Of a stretch of 42,172 nucleotides of DNA, positions 19,701 to 30,100 are shown piece by piece. The stretch spans positions 1-42,172 of the forward strand of contig CAMVMF010000027.1 in the NCBI GenBank assembly GCA_947168515.1. Direction: 5' to 3'. This DNA is from an uncultured Bacteroidales bacterium. GTDB taxonomy: Bacteria > Bacteroidota > Bacteroidia > Bacteroidales > P3. The notes beneath the pieces are model-generated. The model saw only the letters and a list, made by a program, of their open reading frames with translations. It was not told the DNA's origin and ran no database searches. Within the stretch, counting starts at the first letter, position 1; each line of letters begins with the position of its first letter. A program made the position numbers and the translations under genes.

Positions 19701-22700
19701 GGTCCAACATGGGTTGAAGGGGTGGTTGGAACCGCTGAGATAGCTGTCGAAATTTTCGGTGTAGGGAAGCGAGTCGGTGGGGACAGGAAGGCAGGCCGTG
19801 GTGACAGTCTGCAGCATGGCGGCACTGAAGGAGGTGCCACACTGGGCACTGAGGTAGAAGTCATAGGTGGTGTTGGCATCCAGACCGGTGATGGTGACAA
19901 ATGTGTCGGTGACACTCAGCAAAGTGCCCTCTCCAGGGTTGAAACCCGTGGTATCGTACTCCACAGTCCACACCGTAGAGGCATCGTGGGTGCTGTCGGG
20001 TGTCCATCTGAGGGTGACGGAGCTTTCGGTGACATCGACATAATCATAGTCGGCGGGACGGCCACAGTTGCTGCGAATGCCCACAGTGACATTGTCCACC
20101 ATGAAGTAATTGGTGCCGGTATTGTCGTTGAGGATGGCTATGTAGCGACCACCTCCGGTATAGTTCAGGAAGTCGACAGTGTAGTTGTTGCAGTCGGTGA
20201 TGCTGGTGGGCAGGTTGATGGTGTCCACTGGCACGAAGGTGTTCTTGTCGGCAGGATTGGACATCACGCCCACTATCAAGCGACCGCTATAACTGGTGGT
20301 GGTGCTGGTGCGGCGGGCATCGAAGTTGATTTCCAAGGTGGAGAGGCTGTCCTCGAAAAGGGGCAGGGCGACGTAGCAGTAGTAGCTGGTGGTGCTATAG
20401 AAATAAAGTCCGTTGCCGATGGGTCCGCAATGTTGGGTACTATAGGGATATGGGTAGGCCGTAGTGTAGTTGGTGCCACGGTACCAGCAGCTGTCGATGG
20501 CAGCAGTGCTGCCGCTGCCATAGCTGTCGAAGTCCTCGAACAGCGGCAAGTCCGCTGTGGCAATGGGTGTACAGGCTGTGGTGAAGGATATGAGGCGGTA
20601 GTTGCTGTGGGAAGAACCACCGCAGATGCCGTAGAGGTAGAAGTCATAGGTCGTATTTGCGTCCAAGCCCGTGAGAACGACATTGGTGTCTGTGGTGGTC
20701 TGCTGGATGCCGGTACCCGGGGCAAAGCCGTCGGGACCGTATTCATATTCGTAGGAGGTAGTCAACGCCGAGGAATCGGCTGGCCATGTCAGGGAGACAT
20801 TCTCATTGTCGATGGCAACAATGGTGGGTACAGCAGGGGTGGGGCAACTGTTGTAGGTGCGGACAGTGACGTTGTCGATGGCAATGGTATTGTAGTAGTT
20901 GGTGTCGTTGCTGATGGCAATGTAGGTGCCACTGCCGCTGTAGTCGCCGAAGGTGAAACTATACTCGTGCCACAGGGCATCGCCGGGCAAGTAGACCCGG
21001 GCCACCTCCTCAAAGGTGCTGTGGTTGGTGGGGTCGGACATCACGCCTACAATCAGCGGGCCGGTGTAGGTGGTGGTGACACGGCGTGCCACGAAGGTCA
21101 GTTCGAGGGTGGCTAGGCTGTCCTCGAACTGAGGCAGGGCAGCATAGCAGTAACCATATGTTGAAGAGGTGTAGAAATAGAGCCCGTTGCCCGATGGGCC
21201 GTAATGATAGGACGAATTGGGGTAGGGATATTGTGTGCTGGTGCTGGCCGTGCCTTTGTGCCAGCAGGGATGGATGCTACTGGTGGAACCGGAGGTGTAG
21301 CTGTCAAAGTCCTCCAAGTAGGGCAGTTGGCCGTGGGGAATGGGTGCACATCGAGTGAAGAAAGACAACGGGGCCAACGTGCTACTGTCGGTGGCAGAGC
21401 ACAATGCACGGACATCCACGTCGTAGCGCGTACCCGGGTTCAGACCCGTAAGGGTGACGGTGGTGTCGTTGACAACCATAGAGGTGGGGATACTACCTGA
21501 AGGACCATAGCTCACACGGTAGGATGTGGCAGAACCGTTCTCATGCCACGACAACGTGGCGCTGGTAGTAGTCAACGAGACAGTGTCCAGCTGGGTAGGA
21601 CGCGGACAAGTGGGCATGGAGTCCACCGTAATGTCATCAATATAGATGTAGTTGAGCACATCGGCAAAGCTGAGGAAGGCCAGAAAGCGACCAGTGCCGT
21701 TGTAGCCAGCCAAAGGCACCTCAAAACGTTCCCACGTCGAGAGGTCCGCAACCTGGATGTCTGCCAAGGTATCGAAGGTACTGAGGTCGCCGGGGTCGGA
21801 CATTACACCTACGGTGATATGTCCGTAGTTGGCAGAGGTCTTATAGCCCCAGAACTCCAACTGCAACGCATTGAGGTCGGCATCGAAAATCGGCATGGTG
21901 GCCCAGCTGTAGTAGCGCGTGGCTGTGGTGGCAGCGTTGTTGTAGAAATAGAGGGCGTAGTTGCCACTATGCTTATAGGTGCTGCTGGGATAAGGATAGG
22001 CCGTAGTGGTACCTTCGCGGTAACGGCCCCAGCAGTTGTTGATTTCCTGGGCGGCTCCGGTACCGGTGGCATCCTCGAAACCGTAGCTATAGGGCAGCGA
22101 GGTAATGAAAGAGCAAAGGGTGGTAAAGGTGGCGGAGACGGTATCGCTGTGGTCGCTGCCACAGTCCAACGAGAGGGAGAAGTCGTATTCGGTGTTGGGG
22201 GTAAGCCCAGTAATCACGGCGGTGTCGCCAATACCTGTCACCGTGGTGCTGCTCCCGCCTAAAGTGGGGGCATATGTGAGGGTGTAGCCTGTGGTGCTAC
22301 GTCCTCCAACCCATGTAAGAGTGGCGGTGGCATCGCTGGGGGTCACCTCCAGATTTTGCGGGGCCATGCAGTCGGGCAACGCCTCTACCGACACATTGTC
22401 GATGGCAAAGTAGTTGGTGGAGCCTACATCGTTGAGAATGGCCATGAAACGGCCTGTGCCGGTATAGCCTCCGAAGGTGACACTATAGTTATAGCAGTCG
22501 GTGCCAGCGGGAAGGGTAAAGGTGGCCACCTCCTCAAAGGTGCTTTTATCGTTGGGATTGGTCATAACGCCGACTTTGATGATGCCGCTGTGGGTGGAGG
22601 TGGTGGTGCTACGACGAGCATCGAAAGTGAGCTGCAACTGCTGCAGACTGTCGGCAAAGAGAGGTAGGGCCACATAGCTGTAGTAGGTAGAGGTGGCGTA

Positions 22701-23759
22701 GAAATAGAGACCGAGTCCCGACGTGCCACAACGGTATGTGCTGGAAGGATAGGGATAGGCTGTGGAGTTGTTGGTGCCTTTGAACCAGCACAAACCTATG
22801 GGGTTGGCGGAGCCGGAAGTATAGCTGTCGAAATCCTCTGTAAAGGGAAGGCTGCTGTGGGCTATGGGCGAGCATGGGGTGGAGAAACGCACCATACTGT
22901 AGTTGCTGTAGCCACTGTCGCTGCACTGTGAGCGAACGAAGATGTCATAGTCCGTAACAGCCGTGAGGCCTGAGAGTGTCACCGTGGTACCACTGACGGT
23001 TTGGGTGGTGCCGGTGCCAGGAGTATGGCCTTGTGCACCTAAGTCTACTTGATATTGGCTCACACCGCTGACGGCAGGCCAATGGAGGGTGACACTATTA
23101 TCAGACAAGGACGCAATCGTGGGATTGGGCGCATCGCAGCCGTAGACGGGCGCACGCATCGAAAGACGCATATTGGGATGATAGGTGCTGAGAGTACCCG
23201 TGGTGGTGGGAAATGCATTGGAACCTGTTTTGTACAATGTGACTCCAGAGGTGCCCGCTTTATAGTAATACTTGGGTGCATTGGCCGAGGTCACCGCCGC
23301 GGAACGGCTCTGACGAACTACCACGACAAGATTTTCGTAGCCGTTGTAGTAGAAGGGCGTCTCCAACACAATAGGAATCCACCCCGTGGCATCGCCGTGG
23401 GTGAGGATATCGTTGTAGACAGTCGAGAGGGCAGAATCCGGCACCCACGCAGAATTCGAGGTGGCACGGGTCATGCCGGTATGCCCCAACTTGAGGGTGA
23501 TGTTGTCCGTCATGGCGTTGGCAGTGTGGCATTGGAACCATACCGTGTCGATATAGCCCGGACCTCCTACCTCTGCGGTAGTGTAGATCATCTGGGTGTA
23601 GGCGGCAGTGGTATTGCAATAAAAGGGCGCGTAATACCCTACCGAATAGAGTGAGCCATCGTCGATAGATGCAAGTCTATACTGCAATGGCTGAGCCTGA
23701 AGGGAGTTCGCCAGTAAAAGCGGAACTACCAATCCAAAGAAGTACAGAAACTTTTTCAT
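13776..23759 (-). CDS. Giant multidomain FN3 / jelly-roll / CUB surface protein with T9SS sorting domain (3327 aa)
   Basis: Largest gene of the window; predicted secreted repeat protein, probably an adhesin. The signal peptide is residues 1-23 (MKKFLYFFGLVVPLLLANSLQAQ region). The unnamed beta-rich module follows (DNA about 23140-23690) and recurs near 15110-15660. About fourteen FN3 modules alternate with about eight jelly-roll modules (starts such as LPFTEDFDSY, LPYSYGFED, LPYLEDFDSY). A CUB domain sits at about residues 1590-1700 (CSGTLYDNGGASGSYGNSC, then DYINVFDG), unlike the sister proteins. The end is an InlB-like B-repeat (TANPGYHFVNWSVG), then the T9SS type A sorting domain (CTIYPNPTSD ... 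KKLVVR). Five consecutive FN3/jelly-roll units repeat with a 756-780 bp period. The protein is Tyr/Ser/Thr/Asp-rich and poor in Lys. It has its own promoter and terminator. Ligand unknown. Confidence 0.9.
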   Translation of the reverse strand: MKKFLYFFGLVVPLLLANSLQAQPLQYRLASIDDGSLYSVGYYAPFYCNTTAAYTQMIYTTAEVGGPGYIDTVWFQCHTANAMTDNITLKLGHTGMTRATSNSAWVPDSALSTVYNDILTHGDATGWIPIVLETPFYYNGYENLVVVVRQSRSAAVTSANAPKYYYKAGTSGVTLYKTGSNAFPTTTGTLSTYHPNMRLSMRAPVYGCDAPNPTIASLSDNSVTLHWPAVSGVSQYQVDLGAQGHTPGTGTTQTVSGTTVTLSGLTAVTDYDIFVRSQCSDSGYSNYSMVRFSTPCSPIAHSSLPFTEDFDSYTSGSANPIGLCWFKGTNNSTAYPYPSSTYRCGTSGLGLYFYATSTYYSYVALPLFADSLQQLQLTFDARRSTTTSTHSGIIKVGVMTNPNDKSTFEEVATFTLPAGTDCYNYSVTFGGYTGTGRFMAILNDVGSTNYFAIDNVSVEALPDCMAPQNLEVTPSDATATLTWVGGRSTTGYTLTYAPTLGGSSTTVTGIGDTAVITGLTPNTEYDFSLSLDCGSDHSDTVSATFTTLCSFITSLPYSYGFEDATGTGAAQEINNCWGRYREGTTTAYPYPSSTYKHSGNYALYFYNNAATTATRYYSWATMPIFDADLNALQLEFWGYKTSANYGHITVGVMSDPGDLSTFDTLADIQVADLSTWERFEVPLAGYNGTGRFLAFLSFADVLNYIYIDDITVDSMPTCPRPTQLDTVSLTTTSATLSWHENGSATSYRVSYGPSGSIPTSMVVNDTTVTLTGLNPGTRYDVDVRALCSATDSSTLAPLSFFTRCAPIPHGQLPYLEDFDSYTSGSTSSIHPCWHKGTASTSTQYPYPNSSYHYGPSGNGLYFYTSSTYGYCYAALPQFEDSLATLELTFVARRVTTTYTGPLIVGVMSDPTNHSTFEEVARVYLPGDALWHEYSFTFGDYSGSGTYIAISNDTNYYNTIAIDNVTVRTYNSCPTPAVPTIVAIDNENVSLTWPADSSALTTSYEYEYGPDGFAPGTGIQQTTTDTNVVLTGLDANTTYDFYLYGICGGSSHSNYRLISFTTACTPIATADLPLFEDFDSYGSGSTAAIDSCWYRGTNYTTAYPYPYSTQHCGPIGNGLYFYSTTSYYCYVALPLFEDSLSTLEINFDARRTSTTTSYSGRLIVGVMSNPADKNTFVPVDTINLPTSITDCNNYTVDFLNYTGGGRYIAILNDNTGTNYFMVDNVTVGIRSNCGRPADYDYVDVTESSVTLRWTPDSTHDASTVWTVEYDTTGFNPGEGTLLSVTDTFVTITGLDANTTYDFYLSAQCGTSFSAAMLQTVTTACLPVPTDSLPYTENFDSYLSGSNHPFNPCWTRYYGYNGSTTSYPYPSATYHHGPTGNALYFYSSTSANYYSYAVLPLFEDSVQNLMVSFWGYKTSANYGHLQIGVMTDPMDISTFTLVQSIQVSQLSTWEHFDIYFNNYADTGRYIALYTPDGAINYTYVDDLTVDRIPSCPAPSLPEVLNSLDIDSTVVSWTQAMGTPADWSLAYHPVAQPFDSATVVEHIDTTVYTLRNLVPGTVYNVYVRANCTDEESEWSTPVSFTSGTYTMPITGTAAFTTCSGTLYDNGGASGSYGNSCNSIVTIYPKNDSLISITGMVNTYDSLDYINVFDGPGVTSDRLAKLYGYDNAVSITSTQGPITLQFVTNALVNSTDVGFALQVHCVPAPTCPSIVEAAVEPAATAAAVTWSYLGADSTVPTVQLRLSDASGLVDSGSTTNQHYFFSGLTLGHNYSVALRTVCDTFATNWQTLTFTTTSDTAGCTPPLVVVSAVTETSVELSWTPTGSETSWDVQYHTLANPVWHTLANMTTTRSELFTGLQPSTVYFFRVIANCADTIAYTEVQTQTLCAPITSLPWSENFDTWTASTTADLAACWHRYSTFTTTTRYPYVTSSTYATSTPNAIYLYGTTSGFSGLVTPAFASALNQLEVTFALRKTSASYRIMVGCMENPEDFSTFVPIDTVTPSTTTASENFIVPLTSYTGTGAHIAFFTMPGTTTYMYLDNLSVDIYHSCPRVDSIRVDSVTTNSMTISWTGTAPNYTIEYGPQGFSLGSGTQIYVPSTAVAPSTRSTYTINGLHTAHDYDFYIRSQCSGDYSGWSFPHCASTSCGAIDVLPYTQDYEHMTASTTLMQVPNCWTPISGYSPQYPQVRSATVDGVATKGAYIYKMIQSKKNMPPDSVATGFSLPAFDPVNYPISRLQLKFDLTKITSSLSLYRSGVIVGLCTVPGDINTFHAIDTFLATYNRWTSHEVYLDLATVPGNYITFRDYTSYDPTTNVVGNDSTLYNYCYIDNIVVTEVAPCAMPVYLTCDHAEPYSAQISWTPRAGANYWQVEYGPQGFYLGNGTRINVTGTPSQTLTGLQPMTYYDFYVRSVCSGDTSEWSAVPCTFATLQVPATLPYFYDFEDPAEWNNWTSISNNGNLFVRGNALAADSSEYSIYVSPDSGATVYAAMNSIVNAFAYRDVDFGPVDSSFRISVTSQTGGTLSHSYDALVVLVENSQTLVTPQGEALRSPWGQVNALHPVMSLIHRDSTWVTYEGSIDNIHGVHRVILWWFGQSTGTTDFMGHAAAVDNVSIEYETCPRPLNPQVSTVGIDRATLFWEGPEAATYRVYYRTSNQSNYQYAITNTNHITLRNLDTATTYYWYVRKDCASELSVATDVGEFTTLYCFGQNVASTGDGSSTTASYQYPFSQNTNYSYSQTIILRSELTSAMQGDFNQLRLHYGSDSVMRAKDSVYIYMGHTSKSSFSSTTDRVPFANLSLVYSGPLNCTHPGWNTFYLDSIFHYNGDSNIVVAFLDRSGAHDGTLRKFTYESAGSSNYRMIYKTGSTAIDPAIMANTTTMTRTINRATMRLVACSQQCNAPQLGFTSTSFDEATVTWLGTNEAGLGYELQLRQQSNPLWTTYTLSAADSSYHFTGLNPATLYVYRLRSQCTATDFSGWAEGTFLTDSLLCFSPDSLTVSGVLNNSATFSWNRGADESQWALHVFNSTYDTLLEVSTRSITLTGLVAGVTYNAAVRSRCGSGAMSVSEWGDTLTFTTLTCPDVTGLTASGVTFNSVTLNWATNPMAESWLIEYGFSGFAQGTGTRVTTNVNSYVVNGLEDEATYDFFVRAICDDDWYSEGWAHVTATTTSVPDENYTVTVQANDATMGTVTGGGIYHAGETATVTATANPGYHFVNWSVGAVDNPYSFVVTGNITLTAFFEANGTEGIDYADGSVTCTIYPNPTSDATTISVKGANGKVRITVVDINGRTVATETLECNADCEKTIDVANLAQGAYFVKITGDNVNLVKKLVVR
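19749..22830 (-). repeat. Internal tandem array of about 770-bp FN3 + jelly-roll units in giant gene 2
   Basis: The codons for the jelly-roll entry (LP-x-x-x-x-F-E/D) fall near 22830, 22074, 21304, 20529 and 19749, spacings of about 756, 770, 775 and 780 bp. Within units, long stretches such as YPYPSSTY and LYFY recur with few changes, and the DNA is visibly similar (for example GTAGCTGTCGAARTCCTC-like words). This is a set of relatively recent duplications within the gene and a likely place for unequal recombination or assembly collapse. Confidence 0.75.
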
Positions 23760-23898
23760 ACATTATTTATTTTTAATGAGACATTTTTTTTCATCCAAAT
23801 AATACTATTTTTCACAAGTCATATCGTAAAAAAATGGTATTTTCACAAACTTATGGGATGTTAGATTTATCAATTAATTATTTAATTACAATCATTTA

Positions 23899-23929
23899 CA
23901 AATATACACAAACGATAATTTCAATCAAA
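23899..23929 (-). promoter_or_regulatory. Bacteroidetes-type promoter for giant gene 2
   Basis: On the minus strand, TTTG (23929-23926), a 19-bp spacer and TATATTTG (23906-23899) give the consensus -33/-7 layout. The predicted start near 23893 gives a leader of about 135 nt to the ATG at 23759. The remaining bases up to the hairpin at 24076 hold no gene I can see. Confidence 0.75.
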
Positions 23930-24075
23930 AATACGCTATCAAAACTAGTACTTTTTTTTCAATTGTGCAAATAGTGCAAACAATTTTAACATATAATTGG
24001 GGAGTTAGACAGCCACGTAATGAAGGAAAAGAGGTGATAGAGCTGAGACCTAGGCATTAAGACACAACTATAGCA

Positions 24076-24119
24076 AAAAGAAAGCGGGCAGCCCGAAAAT
24101 GGGTTGCCCGCTTTCTTTT
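24076..24119. terminator. Strong terminator hairpin of giant gene 3
   Basis: A 19-bp stem (24076-24094 with 24101-24119, one G/T position) with loop GAAAAT; the arms end in A- and T-rich runs. It lies 15 bases past the stop of the gene at 24134 and is nearly symmetrical, so it could act on both strands. Confidence 0.85.
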
Positions 24120-24133
24120 GGTTAAATTAGATA

Positions 24134-27100
24134 TTACTTCACCACCAATTTGCGGACTGCGGTGATATTGTCGCCCGTGACACGGACGAAATAGGAACCG
24201 GCTGGAATGTTGTTGAGGTCGAGCAAATAGGTGGGCTGGGCAGCAGCATCGGCAACGGTGTGCTGGTGGAGTGTACGTCCTGCAATATCCATCAGAGTGA
24301 TGACAGCACGGCCCTGAACGCCACTGAGGGTGACAGCAACACTAGCGTCGGCAGGATTGGGATAGAGCTGCAGACGTGCATCATCGGCAATGGAAGAAAG
24401 GCCACTGAATGGAGTCTCGATAGTGATACCATTGGACCAATGTTCGCTGTAGAAGTTCTGCCCGCAGATGGCACGGACATAGATGTCATAAAGGGTTTCG
24501 CCAGTGAGACCGGTAATGGTGTAGGGATGATGGTCGACAATGATACTGGTACCTGTACCTTGCGAGAAACCTGCTGGTCCATACTGGATTTCCCATTCTT
24601 CGGCACGACCGCCTTCAGTCCAGTCGATAACAACACTGTTGCCTTGGAGGTCGCTGTAGGTGAGGTTGGTGGCATCGGGGCAAAGATCGGTAGTGAAACG
24701 GATGGTGTCGCTCCAGGCACTGGGGTCATCAAAGCCCTGACAAATGGCCTGAACAGCGGCATAATAGGTGACGTTTGCCTCGAGATCGCTCACGGTACCG
24801 TTGTGGATATAACGCGTGATGGTACGATCGTAAGAGCTATTGAAGACATGCAGTCGATAACCGATGTTGTTCTCTTCAGTATCCCAGTTGAAGGAGGCTT
24901 TATTGTTGGTGAGGGAAGTGACTTCCAGATTCATGGGAGACAGACAGGGAATATCGCTGGAATTGAACGAACCTATAACCCAATTGGAAAGAGCTGTGGA
25001 GTCGCAATACTGGCGAACGCGATATACATAATCGGTGTTGGGATAGACACTATTGATTGTGAAGAAGGTATCGGTAGTAGTGACGGTAGAGAGCCAACTG
25101 GAAGTTTGAGCACGGCGGTAGCTTACCTGATAGGACTCGGCGGTGTTGCGCCAACGGAGTAGGACTCCGGTGCTACGAACGATGGGCTCACGAACGATGG
25201 GCATCGGGCAGGCATTGGGGGGACAAATCTCAACAATCATCTGGGTACGGAGGGCACTGACTTCGGCACTGCCGGAATAGGCCGCAAGAGTGGCGCTGGA
25301 GGTGGCATCAGGATTCTGGCTGTCGCTATAGAGTGTGATGGCACGGGTGCCGCTGCACGGACTTGCATAGAATGTGTATGTGCTGGAGTTGTAGTTGCCG
25401 CTATTGTCGTCGATAGCAATGACCAGATTATCGGCACCATTATAGATGAAGGGGTACTCGAGGATGAAACGGTTCCATCCCTGTCCACAGTTGAGGTTTC
25501 CGGAATAAACCATCTGGAGCGAAGCGGGGTCAACAAAGTCGTTTCGGCTGGTGAAACTACTAAGGGTGGTATGGCCCATGTAGATTGTGCAGTTGGTCTT
25601 GGCTGTCATGGCCGTAGAGGCTGAATAACGGAAGTTGATGGCAGAGATTTCTCCACCAGCACTGAGTTCGTCAGCCGTGATGATCTGCTGTGAATACGTA
25701 TAATTGAAGTTATTGGCTACAGGCAAAATAGAAGATGTCGTATTGGTGCTATTGTCACCAATGGTGTCGATGTAAGAATCGTTGCAGATAAGGGTAGTGA
25801 AGGATCCAGGCAAAGAGAGCTGGGAGCTATCGGTGGCACTACAAATACGGCGGACATAGACGTTGTAAGTGGAGGCAGGGGAAAGACCCGTGATGCTGAT
25901 GCTGTTGGTGTGGACCAATTCGTTGACAATGATGGATCCGTGGATTGAACGGCAAATAACACGGTAGTCGCCATCAACAGGCCCATGCCAAGTGACTGTA
26001 GCGGAGGCCATGGAGACATCGGTGGCACGCACACCAGCAGGACGCGGGCAGTCGATATACTCTATTCGAAGGTCGTCAACAGCACCCGGACCGCCTATAA
26101 AGTTACCTTCAAGAGAGGCCGTATTTTGGTTGAACCAATAGAAAGCGAGGCGGTGTATGCCGGTAAGGGTATCCAAGATGGCACTGTAGGTGTTCCAGTT
26201 GGTACTCAGGCGGACGAAAGTAAGATATGTCATATCCTGCACGTTGCCCCAAGGAGTTTCTAGATTGATACTGGAGGGCAAAACCTCGACATTGGGGTCG
26301 ACAAGGAAGACCATTAGACCATCATATCCGGCAGAGGTGGTACCGCCAGCCTTGGCACGGAATGTGAGCATGTAGCTGGAGTCTATGGTGCCAAAGTCGA
26401 AATCGCGATAAGCGGTGGCGTTGACAACCTCGGTATTGCGTGTGCCGTAGGTGGCACCGGAGTCCGGCGAAACAAACATGGCGTAGGAGCCTGTGGCATC
26501 GAAACCATTGGTACCGTTGCCCGCAGCAGTGTCGCGGAACCAGTTGATACTGGAATTAGAAACAGTCTGCCAGTTGTCCCACTCGGTGGAAGTCTCGAAA
26601 TCGTAGAAGTACGGTACGGGAGCAGGGTTCTGCATAGTGGAAAAAGTGATGGGAGCGAGGCTCCACTGGGAGGTGTCGCCAGGGGCACATATACTACGGA
26701 CATAAACATCGTAAGTAGTGGAGGGCAATAGACCGGAAATAGTGTAGGGAGACGTCGTTGTGATGGCACGGGTGCCAGAGCCTATGGCAAAACCATGGAG
26801 GAGCCACTCGACTTGGAATCCCATGGAAGTATTGCGGTCATTCCATGTGATGGTGGCACTGTTGGGAGACAAATTGGAAACTGCAAGGTTGTTGGGACGC
26901 TGGCAGTCAGGAATTAGTTCTACAGCAATGCTGTCGATGTAGACATAGTTGTAATTGGCTCCGCCAGTGCTGGTGGAAATGAAAGTAACATACTGACCGG
27001 CGCCGGGGAAGGCATCAAAAGCCACCTCGTAGTCGGTAGGTACGGTGGCAAGCGTGATGGTGTCGACAGGAGTGAAGGAAGTGATGTCGCCAGGAATGGC

Positions 27101-30100
27101 ACTAAGGCCGACGATGACATCGTGAGAGTAGGAGGTGTAGGCGGAACTGTTGGTCCATGCCCGGAATACTGTTTGAACAATATGGCTTGGATAAGAGACG
27201 CTGTCGAGCTGTGGGAGCATGGCATATACCTGATTGGAGCCATAGGAGTAGAGATACAGTGTGTGGCCAACAACCATGCCGCTATCATCGGTGACATTCA
27301 TGATATAGGGATAGTTGCTATACCCACCGCAGGACCAGCAGGCAGGACGTGCTCCGGAGCCTGAACCCCAGCCATCGAAGTTCTGGGTGAAGGGCAGGGT
27401 ATCGATTATGCCGCATTGGGTATTGAACGTGTGGACGAAAGACCAGTTGGAGGTATCGCCAGAGATGCAAAGACCGCGGACATAGACATCGTAGGGACTG
27501 GAATGAGACAAGCCATAGAGGTTGACACTATCGGTAGAGCTAGTAATAAGGATGCCTTCGCCGTGGCTGAAGCCTGCGGGACCGTACTCAATCATAAAAT
27601 AATTGGCTGAGGAATCATCCCAATGGACGGTGGCAGTTGTGGTGGTAATGGAGGTGGTAGCAACATTGGTAGGACGTGGACATCTGGGGAGATAGCTGAC
27701 CTCGATATCGTCGATATACATATAATTAGTACCCCCAGTGGCAGCGAAGGCAATGTATTGCCCAGCGCCGCTATAGGAAGTGAGGGGCACCTCAAACATT
27801 TCCCAATTATTGAAGTTCTCGGGACTGAGGGTGGCAACGGAAGTGAACGTGGTGAAGTCGTCGGGGTCGGTCATGACACCTACTTGGATGGAGTAGTTGG
27901 CAGAGGTTTTATAAGCGGCAAAGCTGACCTGCAGCGTATCGATTGGGGCAGCGAAGTTGGGTAAAGCCAAATAGGAGTAGTAACTGCCACTGCTGTAGAA
28001 GTACATGGACTTGGTGCCACTGTAGCTATAGGAGGTGGAGAGATAGGGATAACTGGGGTAGCTATAGTTGGTGCCGCGATGCCAGCACTGAACTATTGGG
28101 GAACCAATAGAAGAAGAAGCGGTAAAGTTTTCAAAATTCTCAGTGAAGGGCAGGGTTGCGATAGCCACACAGGGGGTAGTGAAGGCCACCTGGGCAAAAG
28201 TGCTGCCATTGCCGCAGTTGGGCACCACGCGGACCTGATAAGAGGTCATAGGCGCTAGCGAGGTGAAAATATACTCATTGATGGAAACGTCAGTGGCTTC
28301 GGTGGTCCATGTTGCATCCCCGTCGGCCTTATAGAGGATATTCCACGAAGTTTCCTCGTTGCCCGGGATCCAAGAGAGCGCTACGGTGTCGACATCAAGT
28401 CGGTCGAGGATAACGGTGGGAGCAGCACAGGTGTCGTACTGAGAGCAGCCTAGTGTGTAAAAGGTGATAGAAGGACGGTAGGTACTGCTGCCGCCGCTGC
28501 CTGCTGTGGCGTTGGCAGGGGTATACTGTTGACCATCTTGGTAGTGGTAGATAGTGTGCATGGCTGACGAGCTGGTGCTATAGCCATAGAAACCCGACGA
28601 GGAGTGGCTGGAGCCGTTGGGCTGATTCATCATAGTGGTGATGACGATGCTGCTTGAGCCGTCCCACATGAAGGGTGTGGTGAAATTATAATGGACCGTG
28701 CCGCTTGTATTGAGAGGATGTGATGCGGGACCATAGACAAGATCCTGCGAACGCACTGCCACCATATCGGCTATGCCGGAAAAAGAAGTACGATCGGAGG
28801 TAGTGATGTAAATACTGAAGACCTTGGCGTAAGAAGAATTGTTGGTGAACGAATAATCCACACCCGATATCATTCCAGGAGTAACGCCCATGCTTATAAG
28901 TTCCGAAGCAGTGTAGATACTCTGGCACACGGTGTTGCCCCAAGAACTATTGACTGGCACACCAGACGCTTGGTTGGTACCGGAACTGAAAACGATAGTA
29001 TCGGTTTGCGTGGGGTCGATAACTGCACAAGGCATATTGTGGGTGGAGAAATTGACGCTGTCCCACGCGCTAAGACTGTCGTTGGTGCAAAGGACATTAA
29101 CATAAGCCCTATAGGAACCAGATGGTGCAAGACCGGTGACCATGCAACGGGGGGCGGAGACCGTAGTCTGGAAGAGTATAGTAGAAGAGTCGGCGGGCCT
29201 TACCTGCACTTGGTAACTGGCAGGTTGGCTGGGGGTGTTATTCAACACATCCCACGAGAGCAATGCTCCTGAGGTTCCCACCTCGGTTGCAACAAGGTTG
29301 TTGACCGGAGAACAGGCTGGGGTGCGTTCGATGACAAATTCGTCAAGGCAGGCATACCAGGTGGCTGTGTTTGAACGTGCCATGACGGCGAAGAAAGAAC
29401 CCTGGCCAGCATAGTTGCCCATAGGGACGATAAACTGTTCCCAATTGGTGGAAGTGATATTGACGGTGGCGACAGGTACGAAGGAGGTGATGTCAGCAGG
29501 ATTTGTCATGACACCCACCTCAAAAACTGGGGAATAGCTACTGCTGGTGGCACGTCCCCAAAAAGAGAGTTGCAGCACACGGACTGGCGCAATATCGGTA
29601 TCGACACCGGGCAGGACGACACATTGGTAAGAGCCATATGTGGGTAGAGAAGAAGAGTTGAACCAATAGAGGCCCTTGGAGCCACCATTGTGGGAATAGG
29701 ACGAGGAGTTGGCAACATATGGATAGCCATAATAGGTGGTGCCGTCGTTAATACGTTTCCAACAATTGACAAAGGTGTTGGAAGTGCTAGAGCCTACAAG
29801 GGCACTTTCAAAATCCTCGTAATAGGGCAGCGAGTCAAGAAAGTTGCAGGGGGTGTGGACACGATAGAACAGCGACATGCTGGTGTCGTAGCCGCTACAG
29901 ACTGCGCTGATATACAGTGTATAATCGGTGTTGGGTGTGAGGTCGGTGAGTGCAATAGTGGTATCGTAAACAGTATAGAAAGTTCCTTGACCGTGAGCCT
30001 GATTGGCTGAGTCAACCTCCACGACCCACGACATGGCATTGCCACCGCTGTTATCGGACCAAAAAAGATCGAAAGAGGTGGTGGAAAGATTGCTGATATA

